A stretch of DNA of 64,000 nt, taken from NCBI GenBank assembly GCA_021817145.1, contig JAKAVV010000005.1, forward strand, positions 1 through 64,000, given 5' to 3'. The notes under the pieces were generated by a model. The model saw only the letters and a list, made by a program, of their open reading frames with translations. It was not told the DNA's origin and did no database searches. A program made the translations under genes and the position numbers. This DNA comes from a bacterium (GTDB lineage: Bacteria > Vulcanimicrobiota > JABDET01). Positions 14,941 through 24,326 of the stretch are shown here, piece after piece. Numbering within the stretch: the stretch's first letter is position 1; each line of letters starts with the position of its first letter.

Positions 14941-16500
14941 ATGGAACTGGAACTGAACGAGCAGTTTAATAAAGCGATTGATCTTCTAGAAAATAGTCGT
15001 ATCAACCTTTTTATTACAGGAAAAGCGGGAACAGGGAAATCCACTCTGCTGCAGTATTACCGCGAGATTTCGAAAAAGAACCTGGTGGTTCTGGCTCCAA
15101 CAGGGGTCGCTGCATTGAATGTGGAAGGGGAGACCATTCACTCTTTTTTCAATTTTAAACCAGGGGTTACTGTTGGAGAATCTAAAAAAATCGGAAAATC
15201 TTTTCGCAAAAGTTTTTTATTCCAAGAACTGGAGATGATCGTGATTGATGAAATTTCCATGGTTCGAGCGGATCTTTTAGACTGCGTGGATTCATTTTTA
15301 AGAGCGTCTCGCGGGAAGAGAACTCCGTTCGGCGGGGTCCAGATGGTTTTTATCGGGGATCTTTATCAGCTGCCCCCTGTTGTCTCAAAAGAAGAAAAAC
15401 CTTTGTTTCAAGGACCCTACTCTTCACCTTATTTTTTCAGCGCAAAAGCAGTGAGAGACTTGATAGAAAAAAAGAGCAAAACCGAAATCGAATTTGTTGA
15501 ACTGGAAAAAATTTATCGTCAAAGAGATCTGGATTTTATTCAGCTCTTAAATGGAATTAGAAACAGGACAATTGAACCATCTTATCTGCAAAAATTGAAC
15601 CATCGTGTTTTGGAACCATCAGGAGAGTTTCTTGAAAATACGATTTTTCTGACTTCAACCAATGAACAGTCTGATCAAATAAACAAACAAAACTTAGAAA
15701 AGCTCTCTTCTCCTGTTTTCAAGTTTGCGGGAGAAATGGAGGGAGAAATGGATCGGAAACATCTCCCTACGGATTCAGAACTTTTTTTAAAAGAAAATGC
15801 CCGTGTTATGCTTTTAAACAATGATTCTTTTGGCAGATGGGTGAATGGAACCCTTGGGACAGTTGCGAAGATTGATTCGGATCGGATTCTGGTGAACCTG
15901 GATAATGGAGAAGAGGTAGAGGTTAATCCTTTCACCTGGACACTTTTCCATCATTATTATGACAAAGACTCTCTCTCCATTGGGAAAAAAGAGACAGGGC
16001 GGTTTACTCAGTTCCCTCTTCGGCTGTCATGGGCCATGACCATTCATAAAAGCCAGGGTAAAACGTTTGACAAAGTCGTGATTGATTTAGGAAAAGGAGC
16101 TTTTTCTCCTGGACAGGTTTACGTGGCTTTAAGCAGATGCCGTTCATTTGAAGGGATTGTATTGAAAACACCTGTCAAAATGAATCATCTGCTGATGGAT
16201 TATCAAGTTGTCCGTTTTTTGACTCGGTTTCAATATCGCCTTTCCGACAAAAAAGTTCCATTATCCGAAAAGATAACTCTCCTTAATAAAGCGATTGAGG
16301 AGAAGAAAAGATTGAAAATTGTTTATCTTAAGTCTCAGGATGAAAAATCCTCCCGAGTGATTCAACCAATAAAACTGGAGGATATGGAGTTTAAGGGGCA
16401 TGAATTTATAGGAGTTCAAGCCCACTGCTTCCTGCGAAACGATACCAGGGTCTTTAATGTGGAAAGGATTTTGGAAATTGCCGAAGCAAAAGAAGAATAA
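14941..16500 (+). CDS. Pif1/Dda-like helicase with C-terminal WYL domain
   Basis: A 519-residue superfamily 1B helicase. Walker A is GKAGTGKST (about 27-35), then APTGVAA, DEISM (Walker B) and GDLYQLPPV. Near residue 370 MTIHKSQGKTFDKV is helicase motif V/VI-like and VALSRC follows. The last about 80 residues (KRLKIVYL...VQAHCFLRNDTRVFNVERI) look like a WYL domain, a ligand or nucleic acid sensing module found in several defence regulators and nucleases. The gene ends at the bidirectional terminator at 16505. Confidence 0.85.
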   Translation: MELELNEQFNKAIDLLENSRINLFITGKAGTGKSTLLQYYREISKKNLVVLAPTGVAALNVEGETIHSFFNFKPGVTVGESKKIGKSFRKSFLFQELEMIVIDEISMVRADLLDCVDSFLRASRGKRTPFGGVQMVFIGDLYQLPPVVSKEEKPLFQGPYSSPYFFSAKAVRDLIEKKSKTEIEFVELEKIYRQRDLDFIQLLNGIRNRTIEPSYLQKLNHRVLEPSGEFLENTIFLTSTNEQSDQINKQNLEKLSSPVFKFAGEMEGEMDRKHLPTDSELFLKENARVMLLNNDSFGRWVNGTLGTVAKIDSDRILVNLDNGEEVEVNPFTWTLFHHYYDKDSLSIGKKETGRFTQFPLRLSWAMTIHKSQGKTFDKVVIDLGKGAFSPGQVYVALSRCRSFEGIVLKTPVKMNHLLMDYQVVRFLTRFQYRLSDKKVPLSEKITLLNKAIEEKKRLKIVYLKSQDEKSSRVIQPIKLEDMEFKGHEFIGVQAHCFLRNDTRVFNVERILEIAEAKEE

Positions 16501-16504
16501 AAAA

Positions 16505-16532
16505 GACGCGTTGTTTGAAACGCGCCTTTTTT
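16505..16532. terminator. Bidirectional intrinsic terminator
   Basis: A stem of at least 6 bp (CGCGTT at 16507-16512 with AACGCG at 16519-16524), extended to 16505-16526 with one mismatch. TTTTTT follows on the plus strand and AAAA precedes, so it can end both the helicase transcript and the converging peroxiredoxin transcript. Confidence 0.8.
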
Positions 16533-16546
16533 AAAAAAATGCCGCC

Positions 16547-17128
16547 TTACGCTAAATGCTTTTGGCCTGGTTTCCAGTTAACCCCACAGACTCCACCTGA
16601 CTGCAGCGCCTGAATCACACGCAGGACCTCATCTGTGCTTCTTCCAATATTTAAAGAATGCACAACCTGCCACTGCAGAACACCGTTGGGATCAATAATA
16701 AAAGCTCCTCTGAGAGAGAAACCCTTCTCTTCCATTAAAACTCCGTAATCTCTTCCCACTTCTCGGGTAATATCTGAAAGAAGGGTGTAAGGAAGTTTTC
16801 CGCCGTGTTTGGCTTCAATCCATGCTTTATGGGAATAAACACTGTCTGTGCTGACCCCAAATACTTCAGTATTCAGCTTTTTAAATTCGTCATACAGGTT
16901 CTTAAATCCATCCACTTCTGTCTGGCAGACAGGAGTGAAATCAAGGGGGTAAAAGAACATAACCACCCATTTCCCCTTCATATCTTTCAGGGAGAATTCC
17001 TGAAATTTTCCCTCAGGTGTAATCCCCTGCATATGCCATTTTGGGGCAGGCTGCCCTACCTGTAATCCGTTCCATTCTTCTTTAACTTTGACTGGAACTG
17101 CTGCTTCTTGAACTTGAACTGCCATCAT
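16547..17128 (-). CDS. Peroxiredoxin, AhpC/Prx1 type
   Basis: A typical 2-Cys peroxiredoxin of 193 residues that reduces peroxides. The peroxidatic Cys lies in FTPVCQTE (about 67-74; the family usually has FVCPTE) and the resolving Cys in GGVCGVNWKPG near the C-terminus. AhpC-like helices in between are intact. Two adjacent ATG codons are possible starts; the second (17125) sits at the better 7-base distance from GGAGG. No AhpF-like reductase is nearby, so the electron donor may be thioredoxin. A 15-bp palindrome upstream suggests regulation. Confidence 0.93.
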   Translation of the reverse strand: MMAVQVQEAAVPVKVKEEWNGLQVGQPAPKWHMQGITPEGKFQEFSLKDMKGKWVVMFFYPLDFTPVCQTEVDGFKNLYDEFKKLNTEVFGVSTDSVYSHKAWIEAKHGGKLPYTLLSDITREVGRDYGVLMEEKGFSLRGAFIIDPNGVLQWQVVHSLNIGRSTDEVLRVIQALQSGGVCGVNWKPGQKHLA

Positions 17129-17167
17129 AAGTCCTCCTTTTTTGGTTTTACCGCATTTTCTGCGGCA

Positions 17168-17182
17168 GAAGTATGATACTTC
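17168..17182. promoter_or_regulatory. 15-bp palindrome upstream of the peroxiredoxin gene
   Basis: GAAGTATGATACTTC is a perfect inverted repeat with one central base, 40 bases ahead of the peroxiredoxin start. A second small hairpin (CCGCA/TGCGG, 17151-17165) lies between it and the gene. Peroxide regulators such as PerR bind palindromes of about this size, but the sequence does not match their consensus closely. I see nothing else in 17183-17419. Confidence 0.35.
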
Positions 17183-17419
17183 TCATACTCTTCTATTTTT
17201 CCCTTTTTCGTTTCTTTTAAAACAACCTGTCTTTAATAAAGCAGCTGCTGGGTGACAGTAAAGTGAACTCTCTTGTTATTGTTACTCTGTGTTTTAGTTT
17301 TCGAATGTTAATATTTTTTTTACAGTAGATTTAGAAGTTGCTCTTCTCTTTTAAATAATTTAGTGGTAGGATTAGAGTATGACGCACATCATAGGCATAA
17401 AAATTGTTGGGAGAACGGG

Positions 17420-18841
17420 ATGGGATCTTTGACGATTAGAACAATAAAAAGTGTTGGTGAAAGCCTAATAGCTGTTAAAAACGCGGCTCTTGTAACAAAC
17501 CGTCTTATGCTGCAAAGGGTTCATGATAAAATGAAAGGGTTTCTGCCTCAAAATGAGGAGCAGGAGATCCAGATTAATAACACGGATAAACAGAATTTCT
17601 CTTCATCCTCACAAGAGATTCTCCCCCCAATCAAACATTTTGTTGTTTTAATGCTTGAGAATCAATCTTTTGATAGGATGCTCGGCTTTTTAAAGCAAGA
17701 TATGCCTGAACTTGAAGGTTTGACTGGAACAGAAAACAACCCTGTTAACCCTGCTGATCCATCAAGTCCAATAGTTAAGGTCTATCCACCAACAGGTAAA
17801 AACATTTATGTAACTGCAGATCCAGGGCACTTGGTTCCGGATGTGGTTGAGCAGGTTTATGGATCCAGATCCCCTGCTCCTGATGCAAAGCCCAAGATGA
17901 ACGGGTTTATCTCTAATTTTATGCGCCAGCCAGGAGTACAGGAAGAAAATGCCAAAAGAGTTATGGAGTGTTTGCTGCCATCACAGGTTCCTGTCCTCTC
18001 TACTCTGGCTAAGAATTTCTTGGTTTGCGATCACTGGTTTTCCTCGCTGTCAGGCCCGACTTGGCCGAATCGCTTCTTTTTTCACGCTGGCACTTCTGAT
18101 GGCCATATCGAAACACCAGGATATGATTTTAAAGGGGAACTCCAAACAGCAAAAGCTGCTGCGGACAAGTACGATATGAATACAATTTTTAATCGCTTTC
18201 AAGAAAAAGGGATCTCATGGAAGATTTATCAAGGAGATATCGGATTAACGGATCTGCTGTCAAAAGTAACCCCATTTAAAAAGAACTTTTATATATATCA
18301 TCGTTTTCTACGAGACGCTAGAAGAGGAGCTCTTCCTACCTATTCTTTTATAGAACCCCGCTATTTTGATCTCCCGAGCCCTTTCAACAAAAACAAGCAC
18401 ATCATTAAAGCGAACGACCAACACCCCCCTCACGACGTAAGGGATGGAGAAAAGCTGATCGCAGAAGTGTACAACACTCTGAGAAACAGCCCGTCATGGA
18501 AGAATACTCTTCTCATGATCGTTTACGACGAACATGGTGGATATTATGATCATGTACCTCCCCCTCCTGCCGTTAATCCAGATGGAAAAACACACCCAGA
18601 TTTTCCCCGCGCTTTCGACACTTTCGGACTCCGCGTCCCCGCCATTTTAATCTCCCCCTGGGTCAAACAAGGGGTGGACCATACAATTTATGACCACACT
18701 TCATTTATTAGAACTATGGAGAAAAAATTCAATTTGGAGCCTTTAACAAAAAGAGATGCCTCCGCCAACACTTTTGAACATAATTTCCTGCCAGAACCGA
18801 GGAACGATACCCCGAAACAGATTGGTTTTCCAAAAAATTAA
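17420..18841 (+). CDS. Phosphoesterase family protein (phospholipase C/acid phosphatase type)
   Basis: A phosphoesterase family (PF04185) enzyme of 473 residues from ATG 17420, which follows GGAGAACGGG. A GTG at 17363 would add 19 residues without a ribosome site. The conserved N-terminal motif is HFVVLMLENQSFDRMLG, with Glu and Asn as metal or nucleophile-region residues. DHWFSSLSGPTWPNRFF and VYDEHGGYYDHVPPP follow, and SPWVKQGVDHTIYDHTSFIR is the C-terminal motif. Relatives hydrolyse phospholipids or phosphate esters. No classical signal peptide is seen, unlike many relatives, so the location is uncertain. The substrate is unknown. Confidence 0.88.
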   Translation: MGSLTIRTIKSVGESLIAVKNAALVTNRLMLQRVHDKMKGFLPQNEEQEIQINNTDKQNFSSSSQEILPPIKHFVVLMLENQSFDRMLGFLKQDMPELEGLTGTENNPVNPADPSSPIVKVYPPTGKNIYVTADPGHLVPDVVEQVYGSRSPAPDAKPKMNGFISNFMRQPGVQEENAKRVMECLLPSQVPVLSTLAKNFLVCDHWFSSLSGPTWPNRFFFHAGTSDGHIETPGYDFKGELQTAKAAADKYDMNTIFNRFQEKGISWKIYQGDIGLTDLLSKVTPFKKNFYIYHRFLRDARRGALPTYSFIEPRYFDLPSPFNKNKHIIKANDQHPPHDVRDGEKLIAEVYNTLRNSPSWKNTLLMIVYDEHGGYYDHVPPPPAVNPDGKTHPDFPRAFDTFGLRVPAILISPWVKQGVDHTIYDHTSFIRTMEKKFNLEPLTKRDASANTFEHNFLPEPRNDTPKQIGFPKN

Positions 18842-18943
18842 AATTTGCCATCCAAGGATCGCAATTGTTCCATCCCCAAATGCTTCAAGACTGCCTTGGA
18901 GCATGAGAACAAATAAAGTTCAAACAAAAAATAAAAACTTCTC

Positions 18944-18973
18944 TTGATTTAAGTGGAAGGGAAACCCTATCCT
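18944..18973 (+). promoter_or_regulatory. Possible rpsO-pnp promoter and leader
   Basis: TTGATT (18944-18949) and TATCCT (18968-18973) are spaced by 18 bp. About 80 nt of leader follow before rpsO. S15 often controls its own leader, but I could not draw a convincing fold here. Confidence 0.35.
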
Positions 18974-19059
18974 GCTGCAGAAAAGTGTTAGTTCGAATAT
19001 AACCCATGCCTGGATTACCCCCGCCCGGAGGATCTGGACAAAGGGACTAAGGAGGATTT

Positions 19060-19326
19060 ATGCTTGTACAAGAGGAAAAGGCGAAACTAATTAAGACGTA
19101 TCAGAAGCACGAAAAAGACACGGGTTCAGCCGAAGTTCAAATCGCCATCTTAACAGCTCGGATCAATCAGTTGACTGAGCACCTAAAAATGCACAAAAAA
19201 GATCACCACTCACGAAGAGGGCTTTTGTTGATGGTTGGGAAAAGAGAGCGGCTTAAAAGTTACCTGAGGAAAAAAGATCCAGTAAAATATAAATCCGTTG
19301 TCGAAGAGCTGGGATTAAGAAAATAA
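19060..19326 (+). CDS. rpsO: 30S ribosomal protein S15
   Basis: An 88-residue protein, full length for S15. [21 protein letters not shown] and [21 protein letters not shown] are the hallmark helices that bind the 16S rRNA central domain. AAGGAGG lies 6 bases before the ATG. pnp follows 16 bases later, the classic rpsO-pnp pair. Confidence 0.98.
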   Translation: MLVQEEKAKLIKTYQKHEKDTGSAEVQIAILTARINQLTEHLKMHKKDHHSRRGLLLMVGKRERLKSYLRKKDPVKYKSVVEELGLRK

Positions 19327-19342
19327 AGGAGAAAATAAAACC

Positions 19343-21613
19343 ATGCACAGCATTCAAATGAATTTAGCAGGGAGATTACTGCGCCTTGAAACAGGAGACA
19401 TTGCTAAACAAGCAAGTGGAGCAGTCATGATTCGATATGGGGATACTCTTGTTTTAGCGACTTGTGTTGGAGCAGACAAGCCAAGAGAAGGAGTTGACTT
19501 CTTTCCATTAACCGTAGATTACGAAGAAAAACTGTATGCCGCTGGGAAAATACCAGGGAGTTGGTTTAGAAAAGAAGGAAGACCAACAGAAAAGTGCATT
19601 TTGACCAGTCGTTTAATTGATCGTCCGATTCGCCCTCTTTTCCCAAAAGACTGGAAAAATGATGTGCAGATTGTGGCAAGCGTCATGTCTGCGGATCAAG
19701 AGAATGATCCGGATATTCCAGCATTGATTGGGACATCAGCAGCTCTTCTCATTTCTGACATCCCATTTCTTGGACCTGTTGGAGCAGTTAGAATCGGAAT
19801 TATAGAGAATGAATTTGTCGTCAATCCAACCACTGCTCAAAGAGAGATCTCGAAGTTGGATCTTATCGTTGCTGGAACAAAAGAAGCCGTTACCATGATT
19901 GAAGCAGGGGCTGCCGAGGTCTCAGAAGAGGACATGATGCGGGCTATTCAATTTGCTCACGGAGTGATTAAAGATATTTGCGCTTTTCAAGAAGAGCTGC
20001 AAAAACTGTGCGGAAAAATGAAAAAAGCAGTTGTTGAAACAAAACCGAACTCAGAGCTTGAAGAAATGATGAGGAAAGAGTTTATTCCTGAAGTGGATCG
20101 GATTTTGACGATTGTCGAGAAAAAAGAAAGAGAAAAAGCGGAAGAAGAACTAAGCAGAGAAAAACTTCTTAAACTATTGGAAACGTCTCCCAATGAAATA
20201 AAAGAAAAAATCTCCGCTCTTCTGCAAGATGAGAAGAATGGGGATTTTGACGCGATTAAACATGACATTTTAAGCGAAAGGCTCAGACATTTGATCGTAA
20301 AAGAAAAAAGAAGACCGGATGGAAGGCAATTCCACGAGATCCGTCCGATTACATGTTCCACAGGGCTTCTTCCAAGAACTCATGGGTCAGCGATCTTTAC
20401 CAGAGGCCAAACCCAGCTTATTGCCAATATAACCCTTGGAGCTCCTAGTGAAGAACAGACTTTAGATGGACTTCTTCCCGAAGAAAAAAAGAGGTTTATT
20501 CTGCATTACTATATGCCTCCTTACAGTGTAGGAGAAGTAAAACCTTTAAGAGGACCTGGAAGAAGAGAGATCGGACACGGCGCATTAGCTGAAAGAGCTC
20601 TTTCTTATTTGCTTCCCTCTGAAGAAGATTTTCCATACGTGATCCGGGTGGTCTGTGAAGCCGTTGAATCCAATGGTTCTACTTCAATGGCTAGTGTATG
20701 TTCAGGCTCCCTTGCAATGTTCGATGCAGGAGTTCCTCTTAAAAAACCAGTGGCGGGAATTGCCATGGGGCTTGTTCATTTAGGTTCTGAGTACTCTGTT
20801 TTAACTGATATTCAGGGGCTTGAAGACCATCTTGGAGAAATGGATTTTAAAGTGGCGGGAACTGCGGATGGGATTACTGCTTTACAGTTAGACATCAAGT
20901 TAACCGGAGTAGAGATGGAAGTTCTGCAAAAAGCTTTGTATCAGGCAAAAGAAGCGAGAGAGTTTATTTTAGGGGTCATGAACCGCGCCCTTTCCGCGCC
21001 AAAACCCGAACTTTCTCCTTATGCTCCTCGGATCATTACTCTTGCTGTTCCTCCTGATAGAATTAAAGATGTGATCGGGTCAGGTGGAAAGACCATCAAC
21101 AAGATCATTGCAGAAACAAAGGTAAAAATTGACATTGAAGACGATGGAAGAATCTTTATTGTAACTCCTGATGCTGAAGGAGCTCAAAAAGCAAAGAATA
21201 TGATTGAAGCCATTACTCGAGAAGTGGAAGAAGGGGAAATTTATCATGGAACAGTTACTCGATTGATGAATTTTGGAGCCTTTGTGGAAATTTACCCTGG
21301 GAAAGAAGGGCTTGTTCATATTTCTCAGATAGGACCAGGACGAGTTGAAAGAGTTGAAGACGTCTTTCAAGTAGGAGACAAAGTGACAGTTAAGGTTTTG
21401 AAAATTGATGAGATGGGCAGGGTGAATCTGACCTGCAAAGGGATCGGGAGTAATGGAGAGCAGAGTGAAGAAAATCCCAATGAAACCCATGAGCATGGCG
21501 GTCATGATAACAGAAGCCATGGACATGAAAGGAAACCATTCAGAGACTCTGGGAGAGAACATCGCTCCCCTGCTTATGCCTCTTCTTCTAGAAAACCGTT
21601 TAAAAAACCTTAA
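19343..21613 (+). CDS. pnp: Polyribonucleotide nucleotidyltransferase (PNPase)
   Basis: A 756-residue trimeric 3'-5' phosphorolytic exoribonuclease. Two RNase PH domains (about 1-140 and 320-550) flank a helical linker; a KH domain (VIGSGGKTINKII, about 575) and an S1 domain (GTVTRLMNFGAFVEI, about 635) follow. The second RNase PH core has GRREIGHGALAERAL and the catalytic GEMDFKVAGT. A charged His/Asn/Arg-rich tail of about 55 residues extends beyond the usual end, of a kind seen in enzymes that bind other degradosome parts. RNA turnover and cold adaptation are its expected roles. Confidence 0.98.
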   Translation: MHSIQMNLAGRLLRLETGDIAKQASGAVMIRYGDTLVLATCVGADKPREGVDFFPLTVDYEEKLYAAGKIPGSWFRKEGRPTEKCILTSRLIDRPIRPLFPKDWKNDVQIVASVMSADQENDPDIPALIGTSAALLISDIPFLGPVGAVRIGIIENEFVVNPTTAQREISKLDLIVAGTKEAVTMIEAGAAEVSEEDMMRAIQFAHGVIKDICAFQEELQKLCGKMKKAVVETKPNSELEEMMRKEFIPEVDRILTIVEKKEREKAEEELSREKLLKLLETSPNEIKEKISALLQDEKNGDFDAIKHDILSERLRHLIVKEKRRPDGRQFHEIRPITCSTGLLPRTHGSAIFTRGQTQLIANITLGAPSEEQTLDGLLPEEKKRFILHYYMPPYSVGEVKPLRGPGRREIGHGALAERALSYLLPSEEDFPYVIRVVCEAVESNGSTSMASVCSGSLAMFDAGVPLKKPVAGIAMGLVHLGSEYSVLTDIQGLEDHLGEMDFKVAGTADGITALQLDIKLTGVEMEVLQKALYQAKEAREFILGVMNRALSAPKPELSPYAPRIITLAVPPDRIKDVIGSGGKTINKIIAETKVKIDIEDDGRIFIVTPDAEGAQKAKNMIEAITREVEEGEIYHGTVTRLMNFGAFVEIYPGKEGLVHISQIGPGRVERVEDVFQVGDKVTVKVLKIDEMGRVNLTCKGIGSNGEQSEENPNETHEHGGHDNRSHGHERKPFRDSGREHRSPAYASSSRKPFKKP

Positions 21614-21618
21614 AGATC

Positions 21619-22485
21619 ATGAAAGAAAGGAAGTTCTTCCTTAAATCGCTTCCTTTCTTTTTCTTTTTCTTTTTAATCCTTGTCCACTATGGCTATGCTT
21701 CTGCCAGGAGAATTATCTCTTTAACTCCAAGCGTGACAGAAATGCTTTTCACTATTGGAGCAGGGAATCAGGTCGCAGCTGTCACAACTGCTGATGATTA
21801 CCCTCCAGTAGTAAAAATGCTTCCTAAAATTGGGGGGGTCCAGGTTTCTTATGAAAAAATTCTAGCCTTAAAACCGGATCTAGTGGTTGGAGAAAAAAGC
21901 CTGGTTGGGAACCAGTTAGAGCGCCTTAAGCAGTTAGGAATTCACACCCTTGCTTTAAACACAAAAACTTTATGGGATATTCCTGCAAGCCTGGAGATTC
22001 TTGGGGAAAAAACAGGGCATTTTAAAAAAGCGGAAACAGCTGCATCCAATTTTTTAAAAGCGTTAAATCAAATTAAAAAAAAGTTTGATCATCCTCCTTT
22101 TCCTCGTGTTTTTGTGGAATTGGGGGATCATCCTTTATTAACAACAGGCAGGACCTCTTTTTTGTCTGAAGCCATTCAAATAGCAGGGGGGAAAAATATA
22201 GGAGATTTTCTTCCAAAAGGATTTGAAATGATTTCAGAAGAGGAAGTGGTGGCTAAAAATCCTCAAGTGATCATTCTAGCAGATGGAGAAACAGCTCATG
22301 AGATCGCAGAGAGACCAGGATGGAGCAAAGTTTCCGCTGTTTTAAACAAAAAGATTTATTCCATTAATCCTGATCTTGTTATGAGACCTGACACAAGAAT
22401 TTTGATAAGCATTTTGAAAATGTCTTCCTGGTTTCATCCAATTTCACAGGCTTCTATTTCACGGGCTCCTATAAGGAGCCGTTAA
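21619..22485 (+). CDS. btuF: ABC importer substrate-binding protein, BtuF-like (vitamin B12)
   Basis: A 288-residue protein with an N-terminal signal peptide (hydrophobic to about residue 27, SARR following). ISLTPSVTEMLFTIGAGNQV is typical of class III binding proteins for cobalamin and iron chelates. The helical-bilobe pattern (LKPDLVVGE, LGIHTLALN) continues to the end. With the permease and ATPase genes behind it, it forms a BtuFCD-like importer. Cobalamin is the likely cargo from sequence resemblance; no cobalamin riboswitch is seen. It starts 6 bases after pnp. Confidence 0.85.
   Translation: MKERKFFLKSLPFFFFFFLILVHYGYASARRIISLTPSVTEMLFTIGAGNQVAAVTTADDYPPVVKMLPKIGGVQVSYEKILALKPDLVVGEKSLVGNQLERLKQLGIHTLALNTKTLWDIPASLEILGEKTGHFKKAETAASNFLKALNQIKKKFDHPPFPRVFVELGDHPLLTTGRTSFLSEAIQIAGGKNIGDFLPKGFEMISEEEVVAKNPQVIILADGETAHEIAERPGWSKVSAVLNKKIYSINPDLVMRPDTRILISILKMSSWFHPISQASISRAPIRSR
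22464..22480 (+). repeat. Perfect hairpin at the btuF end
   Basis: GGCTCCT (22464-22470) and AGGAGCC (22474-22480) pair across three bases, just before the stop of btuF and 20 bases before the TTG start of btuC. It could affect translation coupling to btuC. Confidence 0.4.
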
Positions 22486-22500
22486 TAAGGAGCTGCTTAA

Positions 22501-23514
22501 TTGGAAATCTCTGCTCATTCTGGTCAATTTAAATTCCGATTCGTTTTTTTTTTGCTGCTGGTTATATTAAGTTTTTTGACTATCTTTTTTTCAGTTGCTC
22601 TTGGCCCAGTGTCCATTCCTTTTAAACAGATTGTTTTCGATCTCATTCATCCGCAAAATGCAAAAGGAGTTTTTGGAGAAATTCTTCTTAAGATAAGACT
22701 TCCAAGAGTTTTACTCGGATTTTTAGTGGGAGGAACTCTGGCTGTTGCAGGGGCAGGGCTTCAAGGATCCCTTCGAAATCCTCTTGCTGATCCTTATATC
22801 ATTGGAACCTCTTCAGGAGCTGCCCTTGGAGCAGCAGTCTGCTTTTTGCTTGGATTTGAGCAGTTCCATCTGGTTCCAGTTTTTGCTTTTGTTGGGGCTG
22901 CGCTCTCTATTTTTGCGGTTCTCGCATTATCCCGCAGAAAAGGGGAGCTGCCTGTGACAAGGGTTCTATTAGCAGGAGTTGTGGTTGGTTCTCTTGTCTG
23001 GGCTTTAGTGACTTTTCTGCTGACCATGTCAGGCAAAAACATTGCTAAACTTGTTTTCTGGCTTATGGGGTCTTTAAATGGAAGAACCTGGTCAGATTTT
23101 TTTGTTCTGCTGCCGTATGCAGTGGGTGGAACTATTTTCATGATGCTGCTGGCTTACCCTTTAAATTTGTTAACTCTTGGTGAAGAAAGAGCGGAAAGTC
23201 TTGGGATTCATCCCGAAAAAATAAAGCTTCTGATCCTTTTGATCTCCAGTCTTTTAACTGCTGCAGCTGTCGCTGTTTCAGGGTTAATTGGATTCATTGG
23301 TTTAATTGTGCCTCATGCTGTCCGCATCCTGTCAGGACCTGATCACAGAACTTTGATCCCTTTCAGTTTTTTAACAGGCGGAATTATTCTTGTCTGGTCA
23401 GATACTTTTGCTCGTCTGGTGTTCCAGCCTGCTGAGCTCCCAGTAGGAGTGGTTACTGCTCTTCTGGGATCCCCCTTTTTCCTTTACCTTCTAAAACGTT
23501 CTCAATTCGCATGA
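22501..23514 (+). CDS. btuC: ABC importer permease, BtuC-like
   Basis: A 337-residue FecCD-family permease with about nine to ten membrane helices. LRLPRVLLGFLVGGTLAVAG-like and LRNPLADPYIIGTSSGAALG motifs are those of BtuC/FhuB. The C-terminal GLIGFIGLIVPHAVRIL is the coupling helix that contacts the ATPase. The start is TTG after AAGGAG. It forms the membrane channel with the ATPase downstream. Confidence 0.93.
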   Translation: MEISAHSGQFKFRFVFFLLLVILSFLTIFFSVALGPVSIPFKQIVFDLIHPQNAKGVFGEILLKIRLPRVLLGFLVGGTLAVAGAGLQGSLRNPLADPYIIGTSSGAALGAAVCFLLGFEQFHLVPVFAFVGAALSIFAVLALSRRKGELPVTRVLLAGVVVGSLVWALVTFLLTMSGKNIAKLVFWLMGSLNGRTWSDFFVLLPYAVGGTIFMMLLAYPLNLLTLGEERAESLGIHPEKIKLLILLISSLLTAAAVAVSGLIGFIGLIVPHAVRILSGPDHRTLIPFSFLTGGIILVWSDTFARLVFQPAELPVGVVTALLGSPFFLYLLKRSQFA

Positions 23515-24326
23515 GCAATTCTGTTATTCAAGCAAAGAATCTTAATCATCATTACGATGAAATTCAGGCGCTGTCTCAAATCTCTTGTGAGATTAAAGAA
23601 AATGAAATGGTTGGTGTTATAGGACCCAATGGGTCTGGAAAATCCACTTTTTTAAAAATCCTGGCGGGAATTTTAAACCCCTCTTCAGGAGAAGTGTTTC
23701 TTAAAGGGGAAAATTTGAAGAATTATGATAAAAGAGGAAAAGCCAAATTGATCTCTTTTATTCCACAGTCGTTCTCTTATGATTTTTCTTTTTCAGTTCT
23801 TGAATTCATAAAAATGGGGAGGGCTCCTTATCTTCCTTTTTTGGGAAATCTATCCGCTGAAGATTGGCAGGCTGTTAACAGCGCTTTACATAAAAGCGAC
23901 TGCTTGGAATTGAATTCCAGAAAAATGACTCAGTTGTCAGGGGGGGAAAAACAGAGAGTTCTTTTAGCCCAGGGTTTTGCGCAAGAACCGGATCTTTTTA
24001 TTCTTGATGAACCTGTTTCACATCTGGATATCGGACACCAGATTCAGATATTGACTGTTCTTAAAAAACAAATTTTTGAAAACAAAACTGTTGTCTGTTC
24101 TTTTCACGACTTAAATTTAGCCTCTCTTTTTTCGGACAGAATTTTACTTTTTTCCTGCGGAAAATTGACAGCTTCAGGAGCCCCTGAAAAAGTTTTGACT
24201 TCGGAAATTCTGCAAGAGATCTATCGAATCCCGCTTAAGGTTTTACACGATTTCCATTCTAAATCCCCTATTGTGCTGCCAGATCTGGTTCAGAGTCAAT
24301 TTGAGGGATCAAAGAAACGCCCATGA
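23511..24326 (+). CDS. btuD: ABC importer ATPase, BtuD-like
   Basis: A 271-residue ATPase. Walker A is GPNGSGKST (about 37-45), the signature is LSGGEKQRVLLAQ and Walker B LFILDEPVSHLD, followed by a switch His in SFHDLN. It powers the importer. It overlaps btuC by 4 bp (ATGA) and nadD by 4 bp. A C-terminal stretch of about 50 residues past the core is normal for this group. Confidence 0.95.
   Translation: MSNSVIQAKNLNHHYDEIQALSQISCEIKENEMVGVIGPNGSGKSTFLKILAGILNPSSGEVFLKGENLKNYDKRGKAKLISFIPQSFSYDFSFSVLEFIKMGRAPYLPFLGNLSAEDWQAVNSALHKSDCLELNSRKMTQLSGGEKQRVLLAQGFAQEPDLFILDEPVSHLDIGHQIQILTVLKKQIFENKTVVCSFHDLNLASLFSDRILLFSCGKLTASGAPEKVLTSEILQEIYRIPLKVLHDFHSKSPIVLPDLVQSQFEGSKKRP

Noticed and set aside
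21619-24326. Iron-siderophore importer instead of vitamin B12
   Set aside because: The binding protein resembles BtuF more than siderophore binders, and no TonB receptor is near. Kept as a lesser possibility.
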